From: Bosea vaviloviae
GTDB lineage: Bacteria; Pseudomonadota; Alphaproteobacteria; Rhizobiales; Beijerinckiaceae
Direction of reading: 5' to 3'
Length of the DNA stretch: 64,000 nt
NCBI RefSeq assembly: GCF_001741865.1
Contig: NZ_CP017147.1
Location: 2,595,001 to 2,659,000 of the forward strand
The number at the start of each line of letters is the position of its first letter. Within the stretch, counting starts at the first letter, position 1. This document shows positions 1 through 8,537 of the stretch, piece by piece. The translations under genes and the position numbers were made by a program. The notes under the pieces are model-generated. The model did not search any database, was not told the origin of the DNA, and worked only from the letters and a program-made list of their open reading frames with translations.

Positions 1-113
1 CAGCAGTGAGAGTGTTGTTCCTCGAAGGCGCGGTCGTCCGGCCCGGCGGTGCAGATGATGTCCCGCACGCGCCAGCCGGGGCCCGAGGCCAGAAGATGCG
101 AGGTCGCAGTCAT
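1..113 (-). CDS. AraC-type transcriptional regulator, N-terminal fragment cut by the window edge
   Basis: Only the first 37 codons are present, read on the minus strand from an ATG at 113. The peptide begins MTATSHLLASGPGWRVRD and continues IICTAGPDDRAFEEQHSHC, which resembles the cupin start of AraC regulators of the GWRVxDxxCTAGPxDRPFEEQH type. The DNA-binding part lies outside the window. It is divergent from the gene at 198, with an 84-bp gap, so it may control that gene. The family call rests on recognition of a short segment. Confidence 0.6.
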   Translation of the reverse strand, partial: MTATSHLLASGPGWRVRDIICTAGPDDRAFEEQHSHC

Positions 114-197
114 CGCCGCAGTTTAGCAATTTTCCCCAAGCGCCGGGAGGGGCGGGGGCTCTATCCCAGGGAACATGTCCTCAGCGGGAGCCCGAAC

Positions 198-698
198 ATG
201 GCAGCAGCGTCAGCGCCCTTCCTCGACATGCTTCACGCGGATGCGCCTGCGCCTGACAGGGTCGGCGGGATGGCGCTCTATGGCTGGCTCATCGGTGCCT
301 GGACGATGGACGCCGTCATTCATGCCGATGATGGCGCCCGGCACGAGGCCAAGGGAAATATCGGCTTTGGCTGGGTTCTGGAGGGGCGCGCGATCCAGGA
401 TGTCTGGATCCTGCCCGGCTTCTTCCACGGCACGACGCTGCGGGTCTACGACCCTGCGCTCGATGCCTGGCACATCCTTTGGAGCGACCCGCTGAAGCAA
501 TATTACGCGCGCCAGATCGGCCGCGCCGAAGGCCGTGACATTGTCCAGCTCGGCAAGACCGGGGACGGCGTCGCGATACGCTGGCGCTTTACCGAGATCG
601 CGCGCGATTCCTTTCGTTGGCTTGGCGAATCCTCGCCCGATGACGGTGTGAGCTGGAGGCTGCAGGCCGATGTCCAGGCACGCCGTACGACCCACTGA
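198..698 (+). CDS. Lipocalin-like (DUF1579-like) hypothetical protein
   Basis: A 166-residue soluble protein. I chose the ATG at 198 (MAAASAPFLDML) because the open frame upstream codes a basic, unrelated-looking stretch and overlaps the AraC promoter region. The body alternates short strands with Trp/Tyr-rich turns (GAWTMDAVI, GFGWVLEGRAIQDVW, YDPALDAWHILW), the pattern of DUF1579 and nitrobindin-like small beta-barrels. No signal peptide or catalytic motif is visible. It is divergent from an AraC regulator and followed 23 bases later by a VOC protein. Function is unknown and the family call is tentative. Confidence 0.55.
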   Translation: MAAASAPFLDMLHADAPAPDRVGGMALYGWLIGAWTMDAVIHADDGARHEAKGNIGFGWVLEGRAIQDVWILPGFFHGTTLRVYDPALDAWHILWSDPLKQYYARQIGRAEGRDIVQLGKTGDGVAIRWRFTEIARDSFRWLGESSPDDGVSWRLQADVQARRTTH

Positions 699-721
699 CC
701 CGCTCTGAAAAGGAGATGACC

Positions 722-1096
722 ATGCTCGATCATGTTTCCATCGGCGTTGGCGAGATCGCCCGCTCGAAGCGCTTCTACGATGCCGCGTTCGGCGCGCTCG
801 GCTATCGCTGCCTCAGCGAGGACGAGGGCTCATTGGGCTATGGCCGGGACGCTGTCGCCTTCTGGCTCGGCGCGGTCGCGACGCCGGTGCCGCCCGACCC
901 CGGCTCGAACCTGCATTTCTGCTTCGTCGCGCCGACGCGGCAGAGCGTGGATGCGTTCCATGCCGCCGCGATCGCGCAGGGCGGAGCGGATAACGGCCGG
1001 CCCGGCCTGCGGGAATCCTATGGTCCCAACTACTATGCGGCTTTTGTGGTCGACCCGGATGGCTATCGCATCGAGGCCTATTGCGCCGCCGCCTGA
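722..1096 (+). CDS. VOC family (glyoxalase/bleomycin-resistance fold) protein
   Basis: A 124-residue single-domain vicinal-oxygen-chelate protein. It begins MLDHVSIGVGEIARSKRFYD and ends DPDGYRIEAYC, the classic beta-alpha-beta-beta-beta pattern with a metal-ligand position in LDHVSIGV and a C-terminal Glu in RIEAY. Members bind a divalent metal and act as dioxygenases, isomerases or resistance proteins; the substrate is not predictable here. Two ATGs are possible (716 and 722). The Shine-Dalgarno AAGGAG ends directly against 716, so 722, six bases downstream, is the better start. It follows the lipocalin-like gene and may be cotranscribed. Confidence 0.85.
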   Translation: MLDHVSIGVGEIARSKRFYDAAFGALGYRCLSEDEGSLGYGRDAVAFWLGAVATPVPPDPGSNLHFCFVAPTRQSVDAFHAAAIAQGGADNGRPGLRESYGPNYYAAFVVDPDGYRIEAYCAAA

Positions 1097-1211
1097 GATC
1101 GAGGCCGTCAGCGCCGGCTGACCGCGATCGCTGCCGCTGGGATCATGATCAATGGGCGTTCGAGACGCGAGCGCTATGGTTTTCATCCTGTCCCGGCACG
1201 AGGCCGGCGCC

Positions 1212-1670
1212 TTAGAGCACTTCGAAGACGTCGTATTCGACGCCGCCCGGACATCGTCCGCCCATCGCGACCGCGACAATACCGTTGAGCCATGCGTGCG
1301 CAGGCGCGGCGGTCTCGAAATACGGCGTCGTGCGCAGATAATACTCGGAAGCGTCGACCGTTTCGCCGCGCCCCAGACGCTCGTCGACGGCGTCAGGCGC
1401 GCGTCTGACACCGCGATAGGTCATGAGGATGAGATCTCCGTCATCGGCGACCAGCAGGAGCCTGACATCTTGCTGAAATGTGCCATCGGCGCGAGCAAGC
1501 AGGAGATCGGAGCCGATCATCGGTGATACCGCGCCGTTCAGGCGCTCTCCACGGAAGTGTCCGCCCGAGACGGGAAAGATGCGCCGGCCGCCGGCCGGCG
1601 TCCGGCCTAGATCCAGCGGCGGGTGAAGGGTGATCAGGAGTGTAAACAGGTGTCGAGATTGCAGGGACAT
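1212..1670 (-). CDS. DUF3237 domain-containing protein
   Basis: A 152-residue protein spanning one DUF3237 domain. Recognisable segments are GGRRIFPVSGGHFRGERLNG near residues 30-50, SEYYLRTTPYFET and a C-terminal WLNGIVAVAMGGR. The family forms a small beta-barrel of unknown biochemical role. The ATG at 1670 is preceded by AGGAG at seven bases, which fixes the start. The gene is divergent from the LysR regulator at 1795 across 124 bases, the usual arrangement for a LysR target. Confidence 0.85.
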   Translation of the reverse strand: MSLQSRHLFTLLITLHPPLDLGRTPAGGRRIFPVSGGHFRGERLNGAVSPMIGSDLLLARADGTFQQDVRLLLVADDGDLILMTYRGVRRAPDAVDERLGRGETVDASEYYLRTTPYFETAAPAHAWLNGIVAVAMGGRCPGGVEYDVFEVL

Positions 1671-1794
1671 GACCAAGCTCCTATTCTTGCCCCGACCCTG
1701 AACCAGGGCGCCCTGTCTCCAAAACGAGCTTTGCTTGTCGTCATCACAAGAGAAACTGACCAGTAGAGATTCTGGTCATGTGAAGAAGCTGATC

Positions 1795-2652
1795 ATGCGG
1801 CCCTCCCTGGAATCTCTGCGAGTCTTGGAAGCCTGCGTCTCCGCCCGGAGCTTCGCACGGGCGGCCGAACGCCTGTATCTGACGCCGGCGGCGGTCAGCC
1901 TGCGCATGCGTACGCTGGAGTCCGAACTCGGCCAGCCGCTTTTCACGCGTGCTGGACGGCGGGTGGTCCCGACGGTCGCCGCCTCTGTGCTGGCGAGCCA
2001 CGTCCGCAAGGCGCTGGATGGAATTGCCGGCGCGCTCGATGAATTTCAGGCGGCGACGCCACCGCTCAGGCTCACGGCGCCGCCGACATTCGCATCACGT
2101 TGGCTTGCGCCGCGTCTGGCGCGCCATCCTGTGCCGGGAGCGCCCGTCATCGAGGTCGACGTTTCCGCGGATATCCGTGACCTTGGCGCGTTCGACGTCG
2201 CCATAAGAACCGGCCGCGGCGGATGGGCGGGGCTTGAAGAATATCGGCTTGCGCCGGTTGAAGTGACGCCGATGCTGGCACCGTCCCTGCTCGGGGCGCG
2301 GACGCTCGATGCGCCGGAGGCGCTGGCTGACTTCGACCTTTTGCCGCATCCCGACTGGGATCAATGGTTCAAGGGTGCGCAATGCGGGGTCGCGCAGGGC
2401 CTGCGCTTTGCGGCGGTCGATTACCCGACGCACGAGCTGGACGCCAGCGCGGCGCTGGCGGGCGTCGGTGTGGCGCTGTTGTCGCCCTTGTTGTTCCGGC
2501 CGCTTTTGACTGAGGGCGTGTTGATCGCGCCGTTCCAATACGTGCTGAGCGGGCCGGCCTGGCATTTTGCGCTGATGCGCAACGACGACCCCCGCCTGGC
2601 GCCCCGGCAGTTTTGCGCCTGGCTTTGCGAGCAGGCCCGGGAGGCGGCATGA
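1795..2652 (+). CDS. LysR family transcriptional regulator
   Basis: A 285-residue LysR regulator. The N-terminal winged helix-turn-helix covers about residues 1-60 (LESLRVLEACVSARSFARAA, then AAVSLRMRTLESELGQPLF). A periplasmic-binding-protein-like effector domain follows. The ETRLxA-type and GVALL segments resemble the GcvA/AmpR branch. The ATG at 1795 is chosen; a TTG start at 1735 would add 20 atypical residues. It is divergent from the DUF3237 gene, its likely target. The effector is unknown. Confidence 0.85.
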   Translation: MRPSLESLRVLEACVSARSFARAAERLYLTPAAVSLRMRTLESELGQPLFTRAGRRVVPTVAASVLASHVRKALDGIAGALDEFQAATPPLRLTAPPTFASRWLAPRLARHPVPGAPVIEVDVSADIRDLGAFDVAIRTGRGGWAGLEEYRLAPVEVTPMLAPSLLGARTLDAPEALADFDLLPHPDWDQWFKGAQCGVAQGLRFAAVDYPTHELDASAALAGVGVALLSPLLFRPLLTEGVLIAPFQYVLSGPAWHFALMRNDDPRLAPRQFCAWLCEQAREAA

Positions 2653-2811
2653 TCGCGGCCGGAGGGATGAGGCGGCCTGCCCGTCATTGCGGCCATGGCC
2701 GCCGACATCAGCGGAAATCCGGCAGCTTCGCATCGACCCTGTTGAGGTGCGGATCGCTGATATGGACGTCCAGCGTCCGCAGCCCTTTCGGCGGCGAAGC
2801 GCGCTCCGCGC

Positions 2812-3654
2812 CTACCTCCGGCTGACCGCGATCGCGCCCGCGACGATCAGCAGGGCGCCGGCAAAGGTCGTGAATAGCGGCACCTCGGCGAACATCAGGT
2901 AGCCGAGCAGACTAGCCCAGATCAGCGCGGTGTATTCGAGCGGCGCGAGACGTGACGCCTCGGCGCGGGCATAGGCGGAGACCAGCATGAAATGCCCGCC
3001 GACCGCCAGCGCGCCGGCAAGCGTGTAGGTCGCGATGTCGGCCCAGCTCATCGGCACGAAGGCGAGCGCGGCGGGGATGGCGAGGCACAAGGCCGGCCCG
3101 CCATTCTGGAACAGCACGATGATCGCCGGATGCTCCTTCTGCGCGATGCGCCGGAGCAGGACCAGATTGAAGGCATAGGCCACGGCCGAGAACAGGGCGG
3201 CGGCGACGCCGAGCTCGGCGTTGCTGACATGGCCCTGCAGGCGCGGCCAGACCATGATGAGCATGCCGGCGAGGCCGAAGCCGAGTGCCTGGAAGACGCG
3301 TCCGCCGAGCTTTTCCTTGAGCAGGAGGGCGCCCAGCAGCGCGACGAAGACGGGGGCCAGGAAGGAGAGCGTCAGCGCCTCCGCCATTGGCAGGACCGAG
3401 AGCGAATAGAAGAAGCTGCTGGCGGTGAGCACGACGACCGGAACGCGGATCGTATTGCCGATCAGGCTTGCCCGCGTCGGGCGCGACGGGCGGGCGATCG
3501 CGACGAAGATGAGCGCGAACAGGCTGCCCATGGCGAAGCGCATGAACAATGCCAAGAAGAAGGGGTGCGCGCGCATCTGCCCCTTGACCACCGCATCCAT
3601 GGCGGTGAGCAGCGCGATGCCGAGAACGGCACGAAGCGCCGTCGGGAGCGTCAT
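2812..3654 (-). CDS. EamA/DMT superfamily inner-membrane transporter
   Basis: A 280-residue, very hydrophobic protein with about ten membrane helices arranged as two EamA repeats. It has the conserved PMAEALTLSFLAPVFVALLG segment in the first half and APLEYTALIWASLLGYLMFAEVP in the second. DMT proteins export metabolites or amino acids; the substrate is not evident. Its ATG (3652-3654) overlaps the TGA of the upstream GNAT gene (3651-3653) as ATGA, so the two are translationally coupled. That pairing may reflect acetylation plus export of one compound, which is inference. Confidence 0.9.
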   Translation of the reverse strand: MTLPTALRAVLGIALLTAMDAVVKGQMRAHPFFLALFMRFAMGSLFALIFVAIARPSRPTRASLIGNTIRVPVVVLTASSFFYSLSVLPMAEALTLSFLAPVFVALLGALLLKEKLGGRVFQALGFGLAGMLIMVWPRLQGHVSNAELGVAAALFSAVAYAFNLVLLRRIAQKEHPAIIVLFQNGGPALCLAIPAALAFVPMSWADIATYTLAGALAVGGHFMLVSAYARAEASRLAPLEYTALIWASLLGYLMFAEVPLFTTFAGALLIVAGAIAVSRR

Positions 3655-4154
3655 GCCGTGTCTCCGGTCAGGCGCTTACGGAAATGATACTCCCAGGTCT
3701 CGGAAACGTCGGCGAGATAGCGCGCGGCCGGCCAGCGCACGAAACCGAGTTTCTCGTAGAAGCGGTGGCCGCGCGCGAAGCGCGTATCGGACCACAGCAT
3801 CATCTCATCATAGCCGCTGGCCTCGGCGAAGCGCAGCGCTTCAGTGAACAGCGCCTGCGCCAGGCCGGAGCCGCGAAAGGCCGGATCGGCATAGACCTTG
3901 GTGATCTCGGCCGCGTTCTGCTCCGGCACGGGCGTGACGCCAAGCGAGCCGGCGATGCCGCCGCCCGGCGCCTCGGCGATCCAGAGCCGGCCGCCCTTCC
4001 CGGCGAAATGACTGGCGGGCGCGCGCAGTTCGGGAAACTCCGACCATTCGAAAAAGCAATTCGGATACTCCGCGAAGCTCGCGGCGATGAGGGTGGCGAG
4101 CGGCTCGGAATCGGAATCGCGAGCGTCGCGGATGGGCGGGAGCAGGGAGTTCAT
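3651..4154 (-). CDS. GNAT family N-acetyltransferase
   Basis: A 167-residue acetyltransferase. The acetyl-CoA pyrophosphate loop is visible as VYADPAFRGSGLAQAL (RxxGxG/A type), followed by the FYEKLGFVRW strand-helix near the C-terminus. I start at the ATG at 4154 (MNSLLPPIRDARDSD), because the frame upstream is basic and not GNAT-like. Substrate unknown. It overlaps the downstream DMT transporter by four bases. Confidence 0.85.
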   Translation of the reverse strand: MNSLLPPIRDARDSDSEPLATLIAASFAEYPNCFFEWSEFPELRAPASHFAGKGGRLWIAEAPGGGIAGSLGVTPVPEQNAAEITKVYADPAFRGSGLAQALFTEALRFAEASGYDEMMLWSDTRFARGHRFYEKLGFVRWPAARYLADVSETWEYHFRKRLTGDTA

Positions 4155-4300
4155 GTGCTTGGCAATAGCCGTGCACCACCCGGACGGGAAGCGGCATGGG
4201 GCGCTTCTGGTCATTCGAGCAGCGCATGATCGTAGCGCCTGAACAGGACGATCTGGCCAGGGCCGTTTCGCGTGACGTCAAACATTGCTAAAATCGCATC

Positions 4301-4597
4301 ATGAAGCGCGACGATGCGATCAGGCAGCTGACGGCCCATGCCGACGCCGTGAAGGCGATGGGTGCAACCGCGCTTTATCTGTTTGGATCGACGCTGCGGA
4401 ACGAGGCGTCCGAGGAGAGCGACCTCGATCTCTTCATCGATTATGACCAGGCGACCAAATTCTCCCTTCTCGATCTTGCTGGCATCAAGCTTTATCTCGA
4501 AGACGAGTTGCGCCTGCCGGTCGACGTCATGACGCGCGATAGCTTGCACCCGCTGCTGAGCGAGAGCATTCAGCAAACCGCGATCCGCGTTTTCTGA
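4301..4597 (+). CDS. MNT-type nucleotidyltransferase (MntA-like antitoxin)
   Basis: A 98-residue minimal nucleotidyltransferase. It carries the exact GS-x10-D-x-D signature: Gly29-Ser30, then Asp41 and Asp43 in SDLDLF, with a further Asp in LPVDVMTR. In studied MntA-HepT pairs this protein AMPylates and silences the HEPN toxin. Its TGA (4595-4597) overlaps the ATG of the HEPN gene by one base (TGATG), the tight coupling expected of an antitoxin-toxin operon. Neutralisation by AMPylation is inferred from the family. Confidence 0.88.
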   Translation: MKRDDAIRQLTAHADAVKAMGATALYLFGSTLRNEASEESDLDLFIDYDQATKFSLLDLAGIKLYLEDELRLPVDVMTRDSLHPLLSESIQQTAIRVF

Positions 4598-4950
4598 TGC
4601 GGCGCAACCCGCTTGTCGCCGTTTTCGATATCGAGACTGCGATCGCGGGAATCGTCGAGTCCACGAAGGACAAGACCTTTGCGGCGTTTCATTCCGACTG
4701 GCTGCTTCGCCATGGCGTCCAGCGCGGGATCGAAATCATCTCCGAAGCCGCGCGGCGCCTGCCGCCGGAGGTTCTTGCATTTCATCCCGACATTCCCTGG
4801 CCGAAGATCCGCGCCGTAGGGAACATTCTCCGCCACGAATACCAGAGTGTTTCGGACGAAATCATCTGGAGCGTGGTGCAGAACGACCTACCCGAACTGC
4901 GCAGGGTCATGGCGGAAATCCGGGTGCGCCTCGAGGCCGGGCTCGAATGA
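4597..4950 (+). CDS. HEPN domain (DUF86, HepT-like) protein, putative toxin
   Basis: A 117-residue alpha-helical DUF86 protein. The C-terminal half holds IRAVGNILRHEY, in which His80 and Tyr82 match the end of the HEPN Rx4HxY ribonuclease motif. The Arg expected four residues before the His gap (position 75) is Gly, with the nearest Arg at 72 and 79. HepT toxins are RNases that cleave tRNA. This RHEY subgroup may use a shifted Arg or be weakly active. It is translationally coupled to the MNT gene. Confidence 0.85.
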   Translation: MRRNPLVAVFDIETAIAGIVESTKDKTFAAFHSDWLLRHGVQRGIEIISEAARRLPPEVLAFHPDIPWPKIRAVGNILRHEYQSVSDEIIWSVVQNDLPELRRVMAEIRVRLEAGLE

Positions 4951-4959
4951 CGGGCCGGC

Positions 4960-5724
4960 TCAGCGCAACAGCGCGAGCGCCGCATCGACCGACAGCTTCG
5001 CCGCGGCGACCGCGAGCAGGCCATAGCACCAGATGAACAGCGTCTTCTGGTCGAGCTTGCGATGCACGACATGCCCGAGCCAGATGCCGATCGGCACGGC
5101 CGGCGCGAGCGCAAGCGCGCCCCACAGGGCATCCGTATGCTTCAGCCCGAGCGCGAAATAGGGCGGCAGCTTCAGCCAGTTGCCGAGCGTGAAGAGCGCG
5201 ATGGTCGTGCCCACCAGCGTGCTCTTGGGCAGGCCGCGCCTGAGCAGATACATCGCGACCGGCGGTCCGCCCGCATGCGCGACGAAGGTGGTGAAGCCCG
5301 AGGCCGTGCCGGCGAGCAAGGCGAGCTTGCCCGAGACCGGGCGCGAGCCCGGAGCCGCGAGCCGCCCCTTCAGGAACCATTGTGCGGTGAAGGCGAGCGT
5401 CGTCAGCCCGATCAGAAGCGTGACGATGCGCGGATCGATCCGGACGAAGACGAGATAGCCGATGCCGATCCCGACGACGAGGCCGGGCAAGAGCCAGACG
5501 AGATCGGGCTTCGACCAGGTCGAGGCGCCGAAGCTGCGCAGCGCCATCATGTCCATCAGCGAGACCAGCATGGCGACCATGATCGCAGCGTCGAGCGGTT
5601 CAGTGACGATCGCCAGCAGCGGAATGCCGAGAATGGCGAGCCCGCCGCCAAAGGCGCTCTTGCCGATGGCGATGACGAGCGTCGTCGCCCAGCCGACGAG
5701 GTAGAACAGCGGTTCGCTCGGCAT
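4960..5724 (-). CDS. TauE/SafE (TSUP) family sulfite/organosulfonate exporter-like membrane protein
   Basis: A 254-residue integral membrane protein with about eight helices and the TSUP internal repeat: GKSAFGGGLAILGIPLLAIV in the first half and GTASGFTTFVAHAGGPPVAMYLL in the second. Family members export sulfite, sulfoacetate or other small anions. There are no sulfur-metabolism neighbours, so the substrate is open. It converges on the HEPN gene with only nine bases between the stops. Confidence 0.88.
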   Translation of the reverse strand: MPSEPLFYLVGWATTLVIAIGKSAFGGGLAILGIPLLAIVTEPLDAAIMVAMLVSLMDMMALRSFGASTWSKPDLVWLLPGLVVGIGIGYLVFVRIDPRIVTLLIGLTTLAFTAQWFLKGRLAAPGSRPVSGKLALLAGTASGFTTFVAHAGGPPVAMYLLRRGLPKSTLVGTTIALFTLGNWLKLPPYFALGLKHTDALWGALALAPAVPIGIWLGHVVHRKLDQKTLFIWCYGLLAVAAAKLSVDAALALLR

Positions 5725-5862
5725 CAGATGGTCTCGACGCCTTGCTGCGCTGCTTCCGCTTGGAAAACCGCATCCGGCCCGCTAGGCCAATAAGACGGCA
5801 CGATTCCGGTTTTCGCCTGAGTCGAAGGACCTTTGCCGCATTGGCGCCGAGACCGAGACGAC

Positions 5863-7293
5863 ATGACCGTCCTGCTGCCCTTCGTCATCAATGCCGGGCT
5901 GAACTTCGTCCTCGGTCTGCTCATCGCCCTCTTCCTCGGCCCGGCCGAGTTCGGCCGTTACGCCATAGGCGCGGCCATCATCGTGCTGGTCAATACGGCG
6001 CTGCTCGACTGGCTGAAGATATCGGCCCTGCGTTTCTATTCGCTGACGACGCGCGAGACCCAGCCCGAGATCCGCGCGACACTCGACCTCCTGGTCGCGG
6101 GCATCAGCGTCTCGCTCTGCGGCCTGCTCGTCGTCGCCGTTGCGGTTGGCATCGACTTCAAATTGCCCGCGATGCTGCTTGCGGCCGCTGTGCTGGCCGG
6201 GATCGGGGCGGGGCTGTTCGACTATCACGGGGCGATAGCCCGGGCGCGCTTCCTCGATGCTGCCTATGCCCGGCTGATCATCGTCAAGAATATCATGGCG
6301 CTGATCCTGATGGTCGGCGGGGCCTGGCTGACGCGGGATCCGACGGTTGTGCTGCTCGGCGGCCTGCTCAGCGCCGCGGTTTCGCTCCTGGCGGTGCGGC
6401 GCGCGCTCGCCGACGCGCCGCTCTCGCTTTCGGCCGCGCGCAAGGACGTCGCCTGGGGCTTCTTCGTCTACGCGCTGCCGCTTGTCGCCGGCAATGCGAT
6501 CTATTCCTTGATCCCGCTGCTCAACCGCTCGCTGCTGGCCGATGCGCAGGGCTATGCCGAGGCCGGCTATTTCTCGCTGGCCTCCGATATGGGTTTGCGC
6601 CTGTTCGGGACGCTGGGGGCGACGCTCGAGATCGTGCTGCTGCGCGAGATCATCCGCCTCGACGAGACGCGTGGCCGGATCGCCGCGCAAAAGCGCATCG
6701 CCAAGAACGTCCTGCTCGTGCTGATGGTCGCCTTGCCGGTCGCGGTCGGGCTGTGGATGGTGCTGCCGGCCTTCGACCGGTTGATCGTGCCGCCGAGCTT
6801 CCAGGGCCGTTTCGCCAACTACATGGCGATCCTGATCCCGGGCTTCGCGGCGATCACGATCTTCCAGGCCGCCTTCTATCCGGTCTTCCTGATCGGCAAG
6901 CGCACCGGCATCGCGACGTTCGCCGCGCTGCTCGGGCTTGGCGTCAATCTCGCGCTCGGGCTCGGCCTGGCGTCGACGCTGGGGCCGGCCGCCTATGCCT
7001 TCGGCCAGACGGCGGCCTTCCTGGTCGTGCTCGCGGTGATGGCGACGGCGTCCTTGCGCGTGCTGCCGGTTTTGCCGCCGCTGCGCGATTGCGTCCTGGT
7101 CGTGCTGGCGGCGGCTGTGATGGCGGCCGTGATCTGGCCGTTGCGGCGGCAATTCTCCGCCCCGATCGAGCTGGCCTTGCAGATCTCCATTGGTGTGGCG
7201 GTCTATGGCGCGCTCATCCTTGCCTGCGACGTCGCGCGCTGCCGCACGACGGCGAGGCTCTGGTGGGCGAGCCGGCGAATCGGGCGCAGCTGA
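5863..7293 (+). CDS. Polysaccharide flippase (Wzx/MOP superfamily) membrane protein
   Basis: A 476-residue protein with about twelve to fourteen hydrophobic helices. The N-terminal LNFVLGLLIALFLGPAEFGRY segment is typical of O-antigen and exopolysaccharide flippases of the MOP superfamily. The mid-protein LPLVAGNAIYSLIPLLNRSL and the ALLGLGVNLALGLGLA helix also fit. The ATG at 5863 is preferred to an upstream TTG. It probably flips a lipid-linked glycan across the inner membrane. No glycosyltransferase or polymerase is adjacent, so it is an isolated flippase gene. Confidence 0.8.
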   Translation: MTVLLPFVINAGLNFVLGLLIALFLGPAEFGRYAIGAAIIVLVNTALLDWLKISALRFYSLTTRETQPEIRATLDLLVAGISVSLCGLLVVAVAVGIDFKLPAMLLAAAVLAGIGAGLFDYHGAIARARFLDAAYARLIIVKNIMALILMVGGAWLTRDPTVVLLGGLLSAAVSLLAVRRALADAPLSLSAARKDVAWGFFVYALPLVAGNAIYSLIPLLNRSLLADAQGYAEAGYFSLASDMGLRLFGTLGATLEIVLLREIIRLDETRGRIAAQKRIAKNVLLVLMVALPVAVGLWMVLPAFDRLIVPPSFQGRFANYMAILIPGFAAITIFQAAFYPVFLIGKRTGIATFAALLGLGVNLALGLGLASTLGPAAYAFGQTAAFLVVLAVMATASLRVLPVLPPLRDCVLVVLAAAVMAAVIWPLRRQFSAPIELALQISIGVAVYGALILACDVARCRTTARLWWASRRIGRS

Positions 7294-7367
7294 GAGACCC
7301 TGTAGACGCTTGAAGCGAGAGCGACGCGCGCAGCGCAGCGTGGCGTTGCGTTCATGAAAAGCCTGAG

Positions 7368-7526
7368 AACATCAAGTTCGATGGCACCTCGCTCGAGATC
7401 GGCGTCGTCGTCGCTAAATTGTCGTCGGCGGTGAGCCTTTACGCGGCGGCCGGCGACACCAGCGCGCTGGGCGGCAAGGATCGGCGCTCGGTGCAGGGCA
7501 ATCTCGGTCTGCGCGTGACCTGGTGA
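7368..7526 (+). pseudogene. Relic of an autotransporter beta-barrel C-terminus
   Basis: Read in one frame to the TGA at 7524, this stretch codes NIKFDGTSLEIGVVVAKL, then SSAVSLYAAAGDTSALGGKD and RRSVQGNLGLRVTW. The last residues are the alternating hydrophobic strand with terminal aromatic that closes autotransporter barrels, and the preceding LYAAAG repeat fits the penultimate strand. There is no start codon and no room for passenger or barrel (about 50 of about 280 barrel residues remain). I read it as the 3' stump of a deleted autotransporter gene. Confidence 0.7.
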
Positions 7527-7565
7527 GCAACGCTTCGTTCACCCTGTCCCTTGCCGGATCGCTAA

Positions 7566-7595
7566 GGTTAATTCGTTGATTTAACGGAATTAACC
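7566..7595. repeat. AT-rich inverted repeat upstream of an L,D-transpeptidase gene
   Basis: The arms GGTTAATT and AATTAACC (8 bp) enclose CGTTGATTTAACGG, which can extend the stem imperfectly. It is conspicuously AT-rich in GC-rich surroundings and lies 93 bases before the transpeptidase ATG, so it could be an operator or part of the promoter. No factor is assigned. Confidence 0.4.
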
Positions 7596-7687
7596 GCCTG
7601 CCGCACGCCGCAGAGTCAACGATTCACCATTCCTTCTCCTGCCTCTCGGCAGGCTCTTCGGCAGGTTGATGTCGAGAGAGTTGCGTT

Positions 7688-8488
7688 ATGCGTCCAGTCC
7701 TTCTCCTGCCGCTCACCGCCCTTGTGCTGAGCGGGCCGGCCCTCGCCCAGAACTATGCCCAGCCGCTGCCGGGTGATCCGATGGCGACTGCCTCCTCGGG
7801 ACGGGCCAATTACGGCGGCGGTTTCATCGAGATGCTGATGACCGGCCGCGACCCGACGCCGATGGGCCGGGGCGGGGCGGTCTATAATCGCCCGGGCGCC
7901 TACGCCACCTATGGCCGCAGCACCGAGCCGGCAGCCTATCCGGCCGACCCCTTCGAGCCTGCGGCCCGGCCGCGCACGCCCGGCCGCCGCATGGCCGCGC
8001 TCGGCGAGCCCGTCGAGATGGAGCGCCCGATCGAGCGCGTCATCGATCCGCGCTTCCGCAAGCAGGAGGTCGCTTACGATGGCCCGCACAAGCCGGGCAC
8101 GATCATCATCGACACGCCGCAGCGCTTCCTCTTTCTGGTCCAGCCGGGCGGGCGCGCCTTGCGCTACGGCATCGGCGTCGGCCGCCCCGGCTTCTCCTGG
8201 GCGGGCATGAAGACGGTCAGCCGCAAGGCGGAATGGCCGAGCTGGACGCCGCCGGCCGAGATGCTGAAGCGGCGCCCCGACCTGCCGCGCTTCATGCAGG
8301 GGGGGCCTGAGAACCCGCTGGGCGCGCGCGCCATGTATCTCGGCTCCACGCTCTACCGCATCCACGGCACCAATGAGCCGCACACGATCGGCCAAGCGGT
8401 CTCCTCGGGCTGCATCCGCATGACCAATGACGATGTCACGGATCTCTACGAGCGCGTCCGCGTCGGCGCGAAGGTGCTGGTGATCTGA
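7688..8488 (+). CDS. Secreted L,D-transpeptidase (YkuD/ErfK family)
   Basis: A 266-residue exported enzyme that forms 3-3 cross-links in peptidoglycan or anchors proteins to it. A Sec signal peptide with an ALA-Q cleavage site is visible at residues 1-20 (VLSGPALAQ). The YkuD domain fills the C-terminal half, with His226 in YRIHGTNEP and catalytic Cys242 in SSGCIRM. A proline-rich linker occupies residues 30-110. A paralogue with the same domain sits at 9870 on the opposite strand. Confidence 0.93.
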   Translation: MRPVLLLPLTALVLSGPALAQNYAQPLPGDPMATASSGRANYGGGFIEMLMTGRDPTPMGRGGAVYNRPGAYATYGRSTEPAAYPADPFEPAARPRTPGRRMAALGEPVEMERPIERVIDPRFRKQEVAYDGPHKPGTIIIDTPQRFLFLVQPGGRALRYGIGVGRPGFSWAGMKTVSRKAEWPSWTPPAEMLKRRPDLPRFMQGGPENPLGARAMYLGSTLYRIHGTNEPHTIGQAVSSGCIRMTNDDVTDLYERVRVGAKVLVI

Positions 8489-8537
8489 GCCTGCACGGCG
8501 CGCCAGAGGCTTGGTGCGTTTGCCATATAGCCTGAAC

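Noticed and set aside
2700..2811. Possible C-terminal gene relic on the minus strand ending LNRVDAKLPDFR
   Set aside because: An open stretch of about 36 codons leads to a stop, but it has no start and I recognise no family. Too short to support as a pseudogene.
5782..7152. Long minus-strand open frame opposite the flippase
   Set aside because: Its product is Arg/Gln/Asp-rich low-complexity sequence; the plus strand codes a normal membrane protein.
7568..7593. CtrA-type site (TTAA-N7-TTAA) before the L,D-transpeptidase
   Set aside because: TTAA tetramers are present, but their spacings are nine and five bases, not seven.
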